The notes beneath the pieces are model-generated. The model was not told where the DNA came from, made no database searches, and saw only the letters and a list, made by a program, of their open reading frames with translations. DNA of 61,880 nt from Clostridia bacterium (GTDB taxonomy: Bacteria > Bacillota > Clostridia > Christensenellales > Borkfalkiaceae), in NCBI GenBank assembly GCA_017462735.1, contig JAFTQO010000010.1:1-61880 (forward strand). The letters run 5' to 3'. Below, piece after piece: positions 24,454 to 32,443 of this stretch (its first letter is position 1; every line of letters begins with the position of its first letter). The position numbers were made by a program, and so were the translations under genes.

Positions 24454-25779
24454 ATGAGTTTGAAAGTATGCAAATTTGGCGGCACGTCCATGGCGGACGG
24501 CAATATCATTTTATGCGCAGCAAAAATCGTCGAGGCGGACGAAGCCCGTCGTTACGTGGTTGTTTCCGCACCCGGTAAGCGTTTTAGCGGCGACATAAAA
24601 GTCACCGACTTATTATATCAAGCCTCTGCGCAACAAGAGGCGGGGGATATCCACGGCTTTGAGGATACCTTTGAAAAAATCAGCGCGCGCTTTTTGAGTA
24701 TCGAAAGAGAAATTGGCAAAAACTTGGGTGTGCAAGCCGCTTTGGACGAGATGAAGGCGGCGATGCTCGGCGGGGCAGGACAAGATTATTGCGTTTCCCG
24801 CGGTGAGTTTGTGGCGGCGCATATTATGGCGGCAGTTTTGGACGTACCTTTTGTCGACGCGACGGAATTTGTTCGTTTCAACGAGGACGGGACGCTCAGC
24901 GAAGAGACGTTCGACCTTGCGGCAAAGGTGTTAAAGAAATATCCCCGCGCAGTAGTCCCCGGATTTTACGGGCTGGGCTTCGACGGTAAGGTTAAGACCT
25001 TTTCCCGTGGCGGCGGCGACATATCGGGCGCTATCGTAGCGCGCGGCGTGATGGCGGATTTATACGAAAACTGGACGGACGTCAGCGGGTTTTACGCTTG
25101 CGATCCTCGTATCGTCAACTCCCCTAAATGTATTGGGGAACTTTCTTATCAAGAACTTCGCGAACTTTCCTATATGGGCGCAAACGTTTTGCATAGCGAA
25201 TCCATTTTCCCCGTGCGTAGCGCAGGGATTCCTATCCGCATTTGCAATACTTTCCGTCCCCAGGACGAAGGTACGTATATCGTGGCGACCTCTTCTCGCG
25301 AGGTGGGCGACGGCGTCGTAACGGGGGTTGCAGGCAAGAAGGATTTCACCGTTATTTTCTTGGAAAAGTCCATGATGAACAGCGAAATCGGGTTTGTCGG
25401 CAAAGTGCTTTCCGTCATTGAAAAACACGGCGTTTCCTTTGAACATTTACCTTCTGGTATCGATACGATGTCTTTGGTTATCGACAACGAATATTTGAAG
25501 AACGGTATTTTGGAAAAACTCGTTGCCGAGATGAAAGAGGCGGTAAATCCCGACAAAATTTATATCCACGAAGATATTGCGCTTGTAGCGACGGTAGGGC
25601 ACGGTATGGCAAGAAATATCGGTACTTCTGCTCGTCTTTTCAAGGCGCTTAGCGAGGCGGGGGTCAACGTCAGGATGATAGACCAAGGCTCTAGCGAACT
25701 TAACATCATCGTCGGTGTGGAAAACGAGGACTGTGCCTCCTGTATCCGCGCTATTTATCACGAATTTTTTGAAAACTAA
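24454..25779 (+). CDS. lysC: Aspartate kinase
   Basis: Phosphorylates aspartate, the first step to lysine, threonine and methionine. The 441 residues have the kinase motif KFGGTSMADG at the start, GRGG-type catalytic residues (here SRGGGDISGAIVA) and two C-terminal ACT domains (about 300-441, with VATVGHGMARNIGTSARLF and NVRMIDQGSSELNIIVGV). It is a monofunctional enzyme; homoserine dehydrogenase is encoded separately at 7225. Confidence 0.95.
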   Translation: MSLKVCKFGGTSMADGNIILCAAKIVEADEARRYVVVSAPGKRFSGDIKVTDLLYQASAQQEAGDIHGFEDTFEKISARFLSIEREIGKNLGVQAALDEMKAAMLGGAGQDYCVSRGEFVAAHIMAAVLDVPFVDATEFVRFNEDGTLSEETFDLAAKVLKKYPRAVVPGFYGLGFDGKVKTFSRGGGDISGAIVARGVMADLYENWTDVSGFYACDPRIVNSPKCIGELSYQELRELSYMGANVLHSESIFPVRSAGIPIRICNTFRPQDEGTYIVATSSREVGDGVVTGVAGKKDFTVIFLEKSMMNSEIGFVGKVLSVIEKHGVSFEHLPSGIDTMSLVIDNEYLKNGILEKLVAEMKEAVNPDKIYIHEDIALVATVGHGMARNIGTSARLFKALSEAGVNVRMIDQGSSELNIIVGVENEDCASCIRAIYHEFFEN

Positions 25780-25780
25780 G

Positions 25781-25808
25781 AAAAACGCCTACGTTGAGTA
25801 GGCTTTTT
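25781..25808 (+). terminator. Terminator after aspartokinase
   Basis: GCCTAC/GTAGGC stem with a GTTGA loop flanked by A and T runs. The ribosome site of the next gene lies only 5 bases further on. Confidence 0.65.
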
Positions 25809-25823
25809 CCATAAGGAGAAATT

Positions 25824-26639
25824 ATGCAAGTAAAAAGAGTGTCTTTGCAAGAAGAATACGGCTTTGGCGGCTACTTGGATTGTATGGCGCTGGATTATCC
25901 TTTCGATATCCCGATGGATTGGTCGAGACCTGCCGTTATCGTCGTTCCTGGCGGCGGCTATGGTATGACGAGTAAGCGAGAAGGGGAGATTGTCGCGGCG
26001 GAATTTTTTGCGCGTGGCTATCAGGCGTTCGTGCTTTGGTACGAGGTACGCAGCGACGGCGCTTCTTATCCTAGACAATTTTTGCAACTTGCTTCGGCGA
26101 TTGATTACGTCAAAAAGCACGCGAAGGAATTTTCCGTCAAGCCTGATTCCGTATTTGCGGTAGGGTTCTCTGCGGGCGGACATCTCGTGGGTAGCCTTGC
26201 AACGGGACATCAAGACGCCTCGGCGATTGCAGGAAAACCGCTCAACGCTTCTCCCGCGGCAGTTGGGCTTTGCTATCCCGTTATCAATTACGAGGTCGGG
26301 CACAACGAAACGTACGAAAACGTCTTGCAAGGCTACGAAGGGGAAGAAAAAGCGCGTCTTATCGAAAAACTTTCGCTTGATAAAGCGGTCAACGATGCAA
26401 CGCCGCCTGCCTTTATTTGGACGACGGCAGAAGATAGTGTAGTGGACAGCCGAAACTCTTTGTATTACGCGCTGGCGCTTGCAAAACGTAAAATCCCTTA
26501 CGAGTTGCACGTCTATCCTCAAGGGGAACACGGCGCGTCGACGGGCGCGGTGGAAATCACCAACGAAATGCCTCATTATAAGCGCATTTCCGCTTGGCTT
26601 GACGATTGCGTTTCTTTCTTCAATCTTTTCGTGAAATAA
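25824..26639 (+). CDS. Alpha/beta-hydrolase, carbohydrate-esterase-like
   Basis: A 271-residue hydrolase of the acetyl-xylan-esterase/feruloyl-esterase-like branch. The oxyanion-hole HGGG motif of the family is here PGGGYG (about 43-48). The nucleophile is Ser116 in GFSAGGH, and the likely acid and base are Asp204 (AEDS) and His236 (GEHG). No signal peptide is visible, so it should act in the cytoplasm on imported sugar esters. AAGGAG precedes the ATG. Substrate unknown. Confidence 0.88.
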   Translation: MQVKRVSLQEEYGFGGYLDCMALDYPFDIPMDWSRPAVIVVPGGGYGMTSKREGEIVAAEFFARGYQAFVLWYEVRSDGASYPRQFLQLASAIDYVKKHAKEFSVKPDSVFAVGFSAGGHLVGSLATGHQDASAIAGKPLNASPAAVGLCYPVINYEVGHNETYENVLQGYEGEEKARLIEKLSLDKAVNDATPPAFIWTTAEDSVVDSRNSLYYALALAKRKIPYELHVYPQGEHGASTGAVEITNEMPHYKRISAWLDDCVSFFNLFVK

Positions 26640-26652
26640 GTAAAAAACTACT

Positions 26653-26685
26653 GTAAAAGCGCAGGATTTTCTCCTGCGCTTTTAC
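26653..26685. terminator. Bidirectional terminator between convergent genes
   Basis: A perfect 14-bp stem (26653-26666 with 26672-26685) and a 5-base loop, with A and T runs on both sides, between the hydrolase and the NodB gene. Confidence 0.85.
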
Positions 26686-27488
26686 TATTGTTTTCGCGCG
26701 CGTGTGTATACTTTTCCAACTTTCAATCGGCAACCGTGCGCTTTCGCCATTTGCGACACGCTGACGGCTTGATAACCTTTTTCGTATAGGGCTGGCAACA
26801 ATCGTTCTATCCCTGCTATCGTGCTTTCATAGCCGTCGTGCAAAAGGACGATAGCGCCGTCTTCTAATTTTTCAAAGGTTCTTTTTATGAGTTGGTCGGC
26901 GGAACGGTCAGACCAATCTCTCGTATCGGCAAACCAATCTATGACGGGCACGGCTACCTGTTCTAAAACCCTTTCGTCGGTTCGTCCGTAAGGGGCGCGG
27001 AACAAGTGCAAAGGGTTGCCGTCGATTTCTTGCAAAAGTTCGTCAACGCGCCCAATTTCCTCTTGGATTTGTTCTGCGGACAAAGTGGTTAAGTCGTGGT
27101 GGGAAAAAGAGTGATTTCCCAGTTCCATGCCCAATGTAAAAGCGGTGTACAGGCTTTCTTTGAAACGCTTGTTTAAGCCTCTGCCGTTGCAAAACAGAGT
27201 GGCGGTGGCAGGGCAGTCGTGGTGCGTTTTATTAAAGGAGATAAAGACCTCTAAAAGCGCGTCTAGTTTATCCGTTGGGGAATCGTCGAAAGTCAACGCG
27301 ACCAATTTTTTATCGGGATGTATTTTTGAAATATCCACCATTTCCGTGTTCCAGGCGCCGTCTTTGATCATTTCTATCGGTTCTTGTGGCGGTGGCGTGC
27401 TTCTTTTTTCTTGTCGGGGATGACAACCGAAAAGGAATAAACAGGGCAGCAAGATAAAGAAAAGGACTTTTTTGAATAGGTTAGCCAT
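26685..27488 (-). CDS. NodB-type polysaccharide deacetylase lipoprotein
   Basis: A 267-residue predicted lipoprotein with lipobox Cys at 22 (LFLFGC). The NodB domain motifs are complete: TFDD at 66-69 (Asp68 and Asp69), metal ligands H126 and H130 in HSFSHHD, RAPYG at 164-168 and LLHDG with H217. It should remove N- or O-acetyl groups from a cell-surface polysaccharide such as peptidoglycan, acting outside the membrane. In a spore former it might belong to cortex or wall modification (inference). Confidence 0.92.
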   Translation of the reverse strand: MANLFKKVLFFILLPCLFLFGCHPRQEKRSTPPPQEPIEMIKDGAWNTEMVDISKIHPDKKLVALTFDDSPTDKLDALLEVFISFNKTHHDCPATATLFCNGRGLNKRFKESLYTAFTLGMELGNHSFSHHDLTTLSAEQIQEEIGRVDELLQEIDGNPLHLFRAPYGRTDERVLEQVAVPVIDWFADTRDWSDRSADQLIKRTFEKLEDGAIVLLHDGYESTIAGIERLLPALYEKGYQAVSVSQMAKAHGCRLKVGKVYTRARKQ

Positions 27489-27570
27489 AAGGAAAGTATG
27501 CGAATATTTCCTTTTTTTATGTCAAAAGGTGTCAAAACCTCTCGTTTAAAAATAAAAAAGCAAAGAAGTG

Positions 27571-27599
27571 TTGACAGTCCACTAAAAATATGTTACAAT
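27571..27599 (+). promoter_or_regulatory. sigma-A promoter of the phosphotransferase gene
   Basis: TTGACA (27571-27576), a 17-bp spacer and TACAAT (27594-27599). Transcription should begin near 27606, with GGAGG at 27622. Confidence 0.85.
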
Positions 27600-27631
27600 A
27601 AGATAATATGACAGCCCTTACGGAGGACGGT

Positions 27632-28738
27632 ATGATGAACGAAGAATTGCAAATTAGAGAGGTTTGCAATCGATTTCAATTGCAAGGTGAATACCGCAAT
27701 TACGAAGTAATCAACAGCGGACATATCAATACGACGTACAAGGTATATTTTTTCCGCGACGGAGAAATTAAAGACTATATTCTGCAAAGGGTAAATACGT
27801 ATGTGTTTAAAGAACCCGTAGAGATGATGGACAATATTTCTTCGGTGACGGAATACGTCCGTGCGAAAATTAAAGCGACGGGTATCAGCGCAAAGCGGTA
27901 CGTATTGCATTATTCTACGACGGTTGACGGGGATTACTATACTTTCTTACCGGACGGCGGCTTTTGGAGATGTTGTCGTTTCATCGATGATTCCATGTCT
28001 TTTTTGAAGCCGGAAAGTAGTAAAATCGTGGAGGAATCGGGAAAAGCCTTTGGAGAATTCGAGGCGTATCTTGCCGATTATCCCGTGCAAAAACTCAACA
28101 TCGTAATTCCTCATTTCCATAACACGGTAAAAAGATACGAAACCTTTAAAGAGGCGATTGTCAATAACTTCGCAGGTAGGGCGAAGAGTGTCGACGCGGA
28201 AATTCGGGAGTATTTGGATTTAGAGGAGATGGCTACCCGTTTGTACCGTATGCAAAAGTTAGGGCAACTGCCTTTGCGGGTAACCCACAACGATACGAAG
28301 ACGAGCAACGTATTATTCGATGCTGCGACGGGAGAACATTTATCCGTTATCGACCTCGATACGGTAATGCCCGGGCTTGTGGCGCACGACTTTGGCGATG
28401 CTATCCGCGTGGCGGCGTCTACGGGCGAAGAAGACGAAAAAAATTTGGAAAAAGTCGCGCTGGATATGGAGAAATACGAGGCGTTTACCAGAGGGTTCGT
28501 CGGCACGGTAGGGTCGCTGCTTACCGAGGAGGAAAAGAAGACTTTATCGCTTGGCGCCGTTGCGATGACGGTAGAGTGCGGTATGCGTTTCTTGACCGAT
28601 TATTTGGATGGGGACAAGTATTTTAAAATTCATTATCCCGACCAAAACTTGGTGCGCGCAAGATGCCATTTGGTACTTGCCAAGGATATGATTAAGCGCC
28701 TTGACGAAATGCAACATATCGTAGAAAAATATCTATAA
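27632..28738 (+). CDS. Aminoglycoside-phosphotransferase-fold sugar kinase (NahK-like)
   Basis: About 368 residues with the choline/APH kinase fold: a nucleotide-binding N-lobe, the catalytic loop HNDTKTSNVLFD (His219, Asp221) and a DLDT metal motif. The HNDTK variant and length resemble N-acetylhexosamine 1-kinases, which act on GlcNAc or GalNAc released from glycans; this substrate is inferred. The ATG at 27632 is chosen for GGAGG 5 bases upstream; 27635 is an alternative. Single-gene unit. Confidence 0.8.
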   Translation: MMNEELQIREVCNRFQLQGEYRNYEVINSGHINTTYKVYFFRDGEIKDYILQRVNTYVFKEPVEMMDNISSVTEYVRAKIKATGISAKRYVLHYSTTVDGDYYTFLPDGGFWRCCRFIDDSMSFLKPESSKIVEESGKAFGEFEAYLADYPVQKLNIVIPHFHNTVKRYETFKEAIVNNFAGRAKSVDAEIREYLDLEEMATRLYRMQKLGQLPLRVTHNDTKTSNVLFDAATGEHLSVIDLDTVMPGLVAHDFGDAIRVAASTGEEDEKNLEKVALDMEKYEAFTRGFVGTVGSLLTEEEKKTLSLGAVAMTVECGMRFLTDYLDGDKYFKIHYPDQNLVRARCHLVLAKDMIKRLDEMQHIVEKYL

Positions 28739-28750
28739 ACAGGTACATGG

Positions 28751-28783
28751 CCTGCTCGAACTATCCGTTCGGGCAGGTTTTTT
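28751..28783 (+). terminator. Terminator after the kinase gene
   Basis: An 11-bp stem CCTGCTCGAAC/GTTCGGGCAGG with a 5-base loop and six T's. Confidence 0.88.
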
Positions 28784-28812
28784 GTATACTTTTTGGAGTA
28801 AGTTGCATACTG
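28784..28812 (+). promoter_or_regulatory. Candidate forespore (sigma-G type) promoter of spoVAD
   Basis: GTATA (28784-28788) and CATACTG (28806-28812), 17 bases apart, match the sigma-G consensus (GHATR and CATNMTA) with one mismatch. spoVA genes of Bacillus use sigma-G. No good sigma-A site is seen here. Confidence 0.4.
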
Positions 28813-28828
28813 AACGCAAGAGGTGAGT

Positions 28829-29827
28829 ATGCAGACGGTTATCTTTAAAAATCAGCCTAGGATTATTGCCGGCGGTTCGGTGGCAGGGCCAAAGGAATGT
28901 AGTGGCGTCGTGGGAAAATACGTCGACAAAACGCTTGAAGACGATATGTTTGAGGAAAGCACGTACGAAAAAGCGGAGTGTAAGATGTTGTCCTTTGCCA
29001 TAGCCAAAGCCATAGAAAAGGGAGAGATGAGCGAGCAGGACGTCGATATGCTGATTTCGGGAGATTTGCTCAACCAAATTATTTCCGCTTCCTTTGCCGC
29101 ACGGGACTACGATTTTCCCTTTTTAGGGGTATACGGCGCGTGTTCTACAATGGCGGAAAGTATGGCGCTAGCAGCGACTTTTATCGACGGTGGATACGCA
29201 AAGCGTATCGTCGCGGCAACGGGCAGTCATTTTTCTTCGGCAGAGAGACAGTACCGTTATCCCTTGGAACTAGGCAATACTCGCCCGCCGCAATCACAAT
29301 GGACGGTGACGGGGGCGGGCGGAGTGCTAGTGACGGAAAAATCTATCGGCAAAAGCAGTCTAGCAATCACTTCGGCGACCTTTGGGAAAGTGGTAGATTT
29401 CGGGATTACCGACGTCAACAATATGGGTGCGGCAATGGCGCCTGCCGCCTGCGATACCATCTTGCGGCACTTTGCGGATATGGGGAGAAAACCTAGTGAT
29501 TACGACCTCGTTTTGACAGGCGATTTAGGGGCGCTCGGTAGTCGAATTTTAAAAGATTTGACGTGGGAAAAAGGGTTAGATATTGCAAAAAACCACGTCG
29601 ATTGCGGGGAAATTGTTTACAACGTTATCGAGGACGAATTTCAAGGCGGTAGCGGTGCGGGATGTAGCGCCGTCGTCTTCTCGTCGTATATTTTAGATAA
29701 ATTAAAAAAGAAACAATTAAACAAGGTGCTGTTTGTCGCCACGGGTGCGTTATTGTCAACGATATCCAGCGCGCAGGGAGAAAGTATCCCGTGTATTGCC
29801 CACGCCGTATCGGTAGAAAATGTCTAA
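28829..29827 (+). CDS. spoVAD: Stage V sporulation protein AD
   Basis: Soluble, thiolase-fold component of the SpoVA channel that moves dipicolinic acid into the forespore. About 332 residues with the family motifs GVYGACSTMAESMA, AATGSHFSSAERQYR and TGDLGALGS. I chose the ATG at 28829 because AGAGGTG lies just before it; a GTG at 28823 is possible. spoVAC and spoVAE are not adjacent; a spoVAE-type gene is 8 kb downstream. A spore-forming organism is implied. Confidence 0.93.
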   Translation: MQTVIFKNQPRIIAGGSVAGPKECSGVVGKYVDKTLEDDMFEESTYEKAECKMLSFAIAKAIEKGEMSEQDVDMLISGDLLNQIISASFAARDYDFPFLGVYGACSTMAESMALAATFIDGGYAKRIVAATGSHFSSAERQYRYPLELGNTRPPQSQWTVTGAGGVLVTEKSIGKSSLAITSATFGKVVDFGITDVNNMGAAMAPAACDTILRHFADMGRKPSDYDLVLTGDLGALGSRILKDLTWEKGLDIAKNHVDCGEIVYNVIEDEFQGGSGAGCSAVVFSSYILDKLKKKQLNKVLFVATGALLSTISSAQGESIPCIAHAVSVENV

Positions 29828-29898
29828 CGGTAATGGGATTTGATAGGCATATAAGCATATATTTATATAATAAATTATGCTAAGGACGTAAATTTTTG

Positions 29899-29927
29899 TT
29901 GACAAATAGAAAGAGCGGTGTTATAAT
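29899..29927 (+). promoter_or_regulatory. sigma-A promoter of the T-box operon
   Basis: TTGACA (29899-29904), a 17-bp spacer and TATAAT (29922-29927), just upstream of the T-box leader. Confidence 0.88.
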
Positions 29928-29933
29928 TTAAGA

Positions 29934-30174
29934 AAAATCGGCGAGGAAAAAGGGAGTATCGTAACCCCTCCGTCCCAGAGAACTGTCGGTGCTGAGAAGA
30001 CAGTACGGAGCCTACGAGAAAAACACTTTGGAGCCTGCGAAAGAAAGCCTATGGGCAAGTAGAATCGCGCGTGACGCTGCGTAAACGCGAAAGAGTGGAT
30101 TGCAAAATCAATTTGGGTGGTACCGCGGAAGTTAGACCTTTCGTCCCATACGGGGCGATAGGTCTATTATTTTT
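29934..30174 (+). ncRNA. T-box leader riboswitch, aspS-gatCAB operon
   Basis: The conserved T-box GGGTGGTACCGCGG is at about 30115-30128, followed by the terminator stem (30134-30165) and a T-rich tract. Stem I is visible: the AGTA side of the loop-E motif at about 29955-29958, the AGAGA bulge, apical ACTGTC/GACAGT and CTCCGT/ACGGAG. On the 3' side GAA (30018-30020) is followed by A and then AAC (30022-30024), so the specifier codon is probably AAC (Asn). Uncharged tRNA would stabilise the antiterminator and switch the operon on. Confidence 0.9.
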
Positions 30175-30223
30175 CCGCCTTTATGTGCAAAGGTGTATAT
30201 ACTTCGTTTGATATATAGTGTAT

Positions 30224-30291
30224 AACGCATAGTGAAGGAAGGGAGAAAAATAATTCCAAAATTATGCACGTTGCATTCTGCATTTTGCGCT
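30224..30291 (+). repeat. Dispersed intergenic repeat, copy 2
   Basis: Related along its length to 2771-2831: GCATAGTG, then AATTCCAAAATT, then TGCACGTTGCATTCTGCATTTTGC. It lies inside the transcribed leader, between the T-box terminator and aspS. It is followed by a CTCCG/CGGAG hairpin (30299-30320), as copy 1 is by its own hairpin. It has no coding content. Confidence 0.65.
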
Positions 30292-30360
30292 AACAAAACT
30301 CCGTCTCTGCGGAGTTGTCAATTAGAAAATAAAGTGCGCCGCACGGCGCAGGAGGATAGT

Positions 30361-32139
30361 ATGTTAAGAACGAATACTTGTAACGAATTAAGAGAAAGCG
30401 ACATTGGCAAGCAAGTCGTGTTGACGGGCTGGGTGGACACCGTTCGTGACCACGGCGGCGTATTGTTCGTCGACTTGCGCGACCATTACGGTATTACGCA
30501 AATCGTCCTTTTGGACGATAAACTTTTGGACGGCGTATCCAAAGAGACGGTTGTTCTTATCCGTGGCGTCGTCACCAAGCGTGACGAAGACACGGTGAAC
30601 AATAAAATCGAGACGGGTTTAATCGAGGTGAGAGCCAGCGAATTAGAGGTGCTCGGTCCTTGTCAACTTGCGTTGCCTTTTGAAATCTCTTCTTCGACGA
30701 ATACCCGTGAAGAGGTTCGTTTAAAATACCGTTATTTGGATTTGAGGAACAAAAAGATTCACGACAATATCGTACTCCGTTCCCAAATTATCAGTTATTT
30801 GAGAAAGCAAATGGAAGAAATGGGCTTTATGGAATTCCAAACCCCCATTTTGACGGCGTCTTCGCCCGAAGGCGCGCGCGACTATCTCGTGCCCAGCAGA
30901 AAGCACAAGGGTAAGTTTTACGCGCTTCCGCAAGCCCCTCAACAATTCAAGCAACTTTTGATGGCGTCTGGGTTTGATAAGTATTTCCAAATCGCACCCT
31001 GTTTTAGAGACGAAGACGCAAGACAGGATAGATCCCCCGGTGAATTCTACCAACTCGACTTTGAGATGGCGTTTGCCACGCAAGAGGACGTCTTTGCGGT
31101 AGCGGAACAAGTCGTGTACAACACCTTTACGAAATTCTCGACGAAAAAAGTTTCCCCCGCGCCTTTCAAGCGTATTACTTTTGCGGACGCGATGATGAAA
31201 TACGGCACGGATAAACCCGACCTTAGAAACCCTTTGATTATTCACGACTTGACCGATTTCTTTGCAAAGCACGAATTCCTCGATTTCAACGGCAGGACGG
31301 TGCCTTTTAAAAACAAACTTGTCCGTGGTATCGTGGCAAACTACTTGGTAAGAAAGGGTAGTGGCGACGGTGACGGCAAGAAGGCGTTTGAAAAGGCAAT
31401 CGACGCGTATTCTAGAAGTATCGGGATGAAATTCGGCTGTGGCTATATCACGTTGGAAGAGGGCGAGTTCAAAGGCCCGATTGCCAAATTCTTAACCGAA
31501 GAGCAAAAGAAGGAACTTTGCGAGATTTGCGGCATTCAAGAAGGGGATTCCCTGTTCTTTATCAGCGACGTACCTGCCGTCATCAATAAACTTGCAGGCA
31601 GTATCCGTACGTGGCTGGGCGAAACGCTGGATCTTATCCAAAAAGACAGATTTGAATTTTGCTTTATCGTCGATTTCCCGATGTACGAGTACAACGAAGA
31701 AGCGGGAAAAATCGACTTCACGCACAACCCGTTCTCTATGCCTCAAGGGGGTATGGACGCGCTCCTTAGCAAAGACCCGCTGGAAATTTACGCATACCAA
31801 TACGACATCGTATGCAACGGCGTAGAACTTTCTTCCGGCGCAGTACGTAACCACAATCCCGATATTATGAGAAAGGCGTTTGAAATTGCCGGCTACGGCG
31901 AGGAAGAACTCAAAGCGAAGTTTGGCGCGCTTTACACGGCGTTCTCTTACGGCGCTCCTCCCCACGCAGGTATGGCGCCCGGCGTAGACAGAATGGTTAT
32001 GTTGATTGCAGAAGAAGAGACCATCCGCGACGTCATCGCTTTCCCTCTTAACTCCAACGCGCAAGATTTGATGATGGGCGCGCCCGGGGAAGTGACGGAG
32101 ATGCAACTTAGAGAAGCGCACGTAAAAATTAGAGACTAA
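30361..32139 (+). CDS. aspS: Aspartyl-tRNA synthetase
   Basis: Class II enzyme that charges tRNA-Asp. 592 residues of the bacterial type: an N-terminal OB anticodon-binding domain (GWVDTVRDHGGVLFVDLRD), the catalytic core with FRDEDARQDR, the GAD insertion domain and the C-terminal motif 3 PPHAGMAPGVDRMVM. With gatCAB beside it and an AAC specifier in the leader, a non-discriminating enzyme that also charges tRNA-Asn is plausible. Start at 30361 after GGAGG. Upstream in-frame codons come from the repeat and are not part of it. Confidence 0.96.
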   Translation: MLRTNTCNELRESDIGKQVVLTGWVDTVRDHGGVLFVDLRDHYGITQIVLLDDKLLDGVSKETVVLIRGVVTKRDEDTVNNKIETGLIEVRASELEVLGPCQLALPFEISSSTNTREEVRLKYRYLDLRNKKIHDNIVLRSQIISYLRKQMEEMGFMEFQTPILTASSPEGARDYLVPSRKHKGKFYALPQAPQQFKQLLMASGFDKYFQIAPCFRDEDARQDRSPGEFYQLDFEMAFATQEDVFAVAEQVVYNTFTKFSTKKVSPAPFKRITFADAMMKYGTDKPDLRNPLIIHDLTDFFAKHEFLDFNGRTVPFKNKLVRGIVANYLVRKGSGDGDGKKAFEKAIDAYSRSIGMKFGCGYITLEEGEFKGPIAKFLTEEQKKELCEICGIQEGDSLFFISDVPAVINKLAGSIRTWLGETLDLIQKDRFEFCFIVDFPMYEYNEEAGKIDFTHNPFSMPQGGMDALLSKDPLEIYAYQYDIVCNGVELSSGAVRNHNPDIMRKAFEIAGYGEEELKAKFGALYTAFSYGAPPHAGMAPGVDRMVMLIAEEETIRDVIAFPLNSNAQDLMMGAPGEVTEMQLREAHVKIRD

Positions 32140-32152
32140 TCAGGAGAAAAGT

Positions 32153-32431
32153 ATGCAAGACCTTTTAGACACGTTGGAAAAAGTAAACCAACTGGCTCTT
32201 ACACAAGACGAAAAAGCGTCCGTGCAAGCCTATTTTGAGAGAGTGGCACAAGATTTGCCGTCTTTTGCTGAGGTCGATACGCAAAACGTAACGCCTATGG
32301 TGTACGTCATGCCTCTCAGCAACGTTTTGAGAGAAGATGAAAGCAGTCAGCCGTTCACGAGGGACGATTTGCAAAAAGGTGCGCCTGAGGCGGAAGACGG
32401 GTACTGGGAAGTACCTAGGCTTATCGAGTGA
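32153..32431 (+). CDS. gatC: Asp/Glu-tRNA amidotransferase subunit C
   Basis: A 92-residue structural subunit that wraps around GatA in GatCAB. It has the typical N-terminal helix pair, DTQNVTPMVYVMPLSNVLREDE and a C-terminal EDGYWEVPRLIE. It starts 13 bases after aspS with GGAG upstream and is followed closely by gatA. Confidence 0.9.
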   Translation: MQDLLDTLEKVNQLALTQDEKASVQAYFERVAQDLPSFAEVDTQNVTPMVYVMPLSNVLREDESSQPFTRDDLQKGAPEAEDGYWEVPRLIE

Positions 32432-32443
32432 GGGAGGTTAAGG

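Noticed and set aside
29828-29898. Terminator after spoVAD
   Set aside because: Only a loose AT-rich dyad (GCATATAAGCATATATTTATAT region) is present; no GC stem with a T run.
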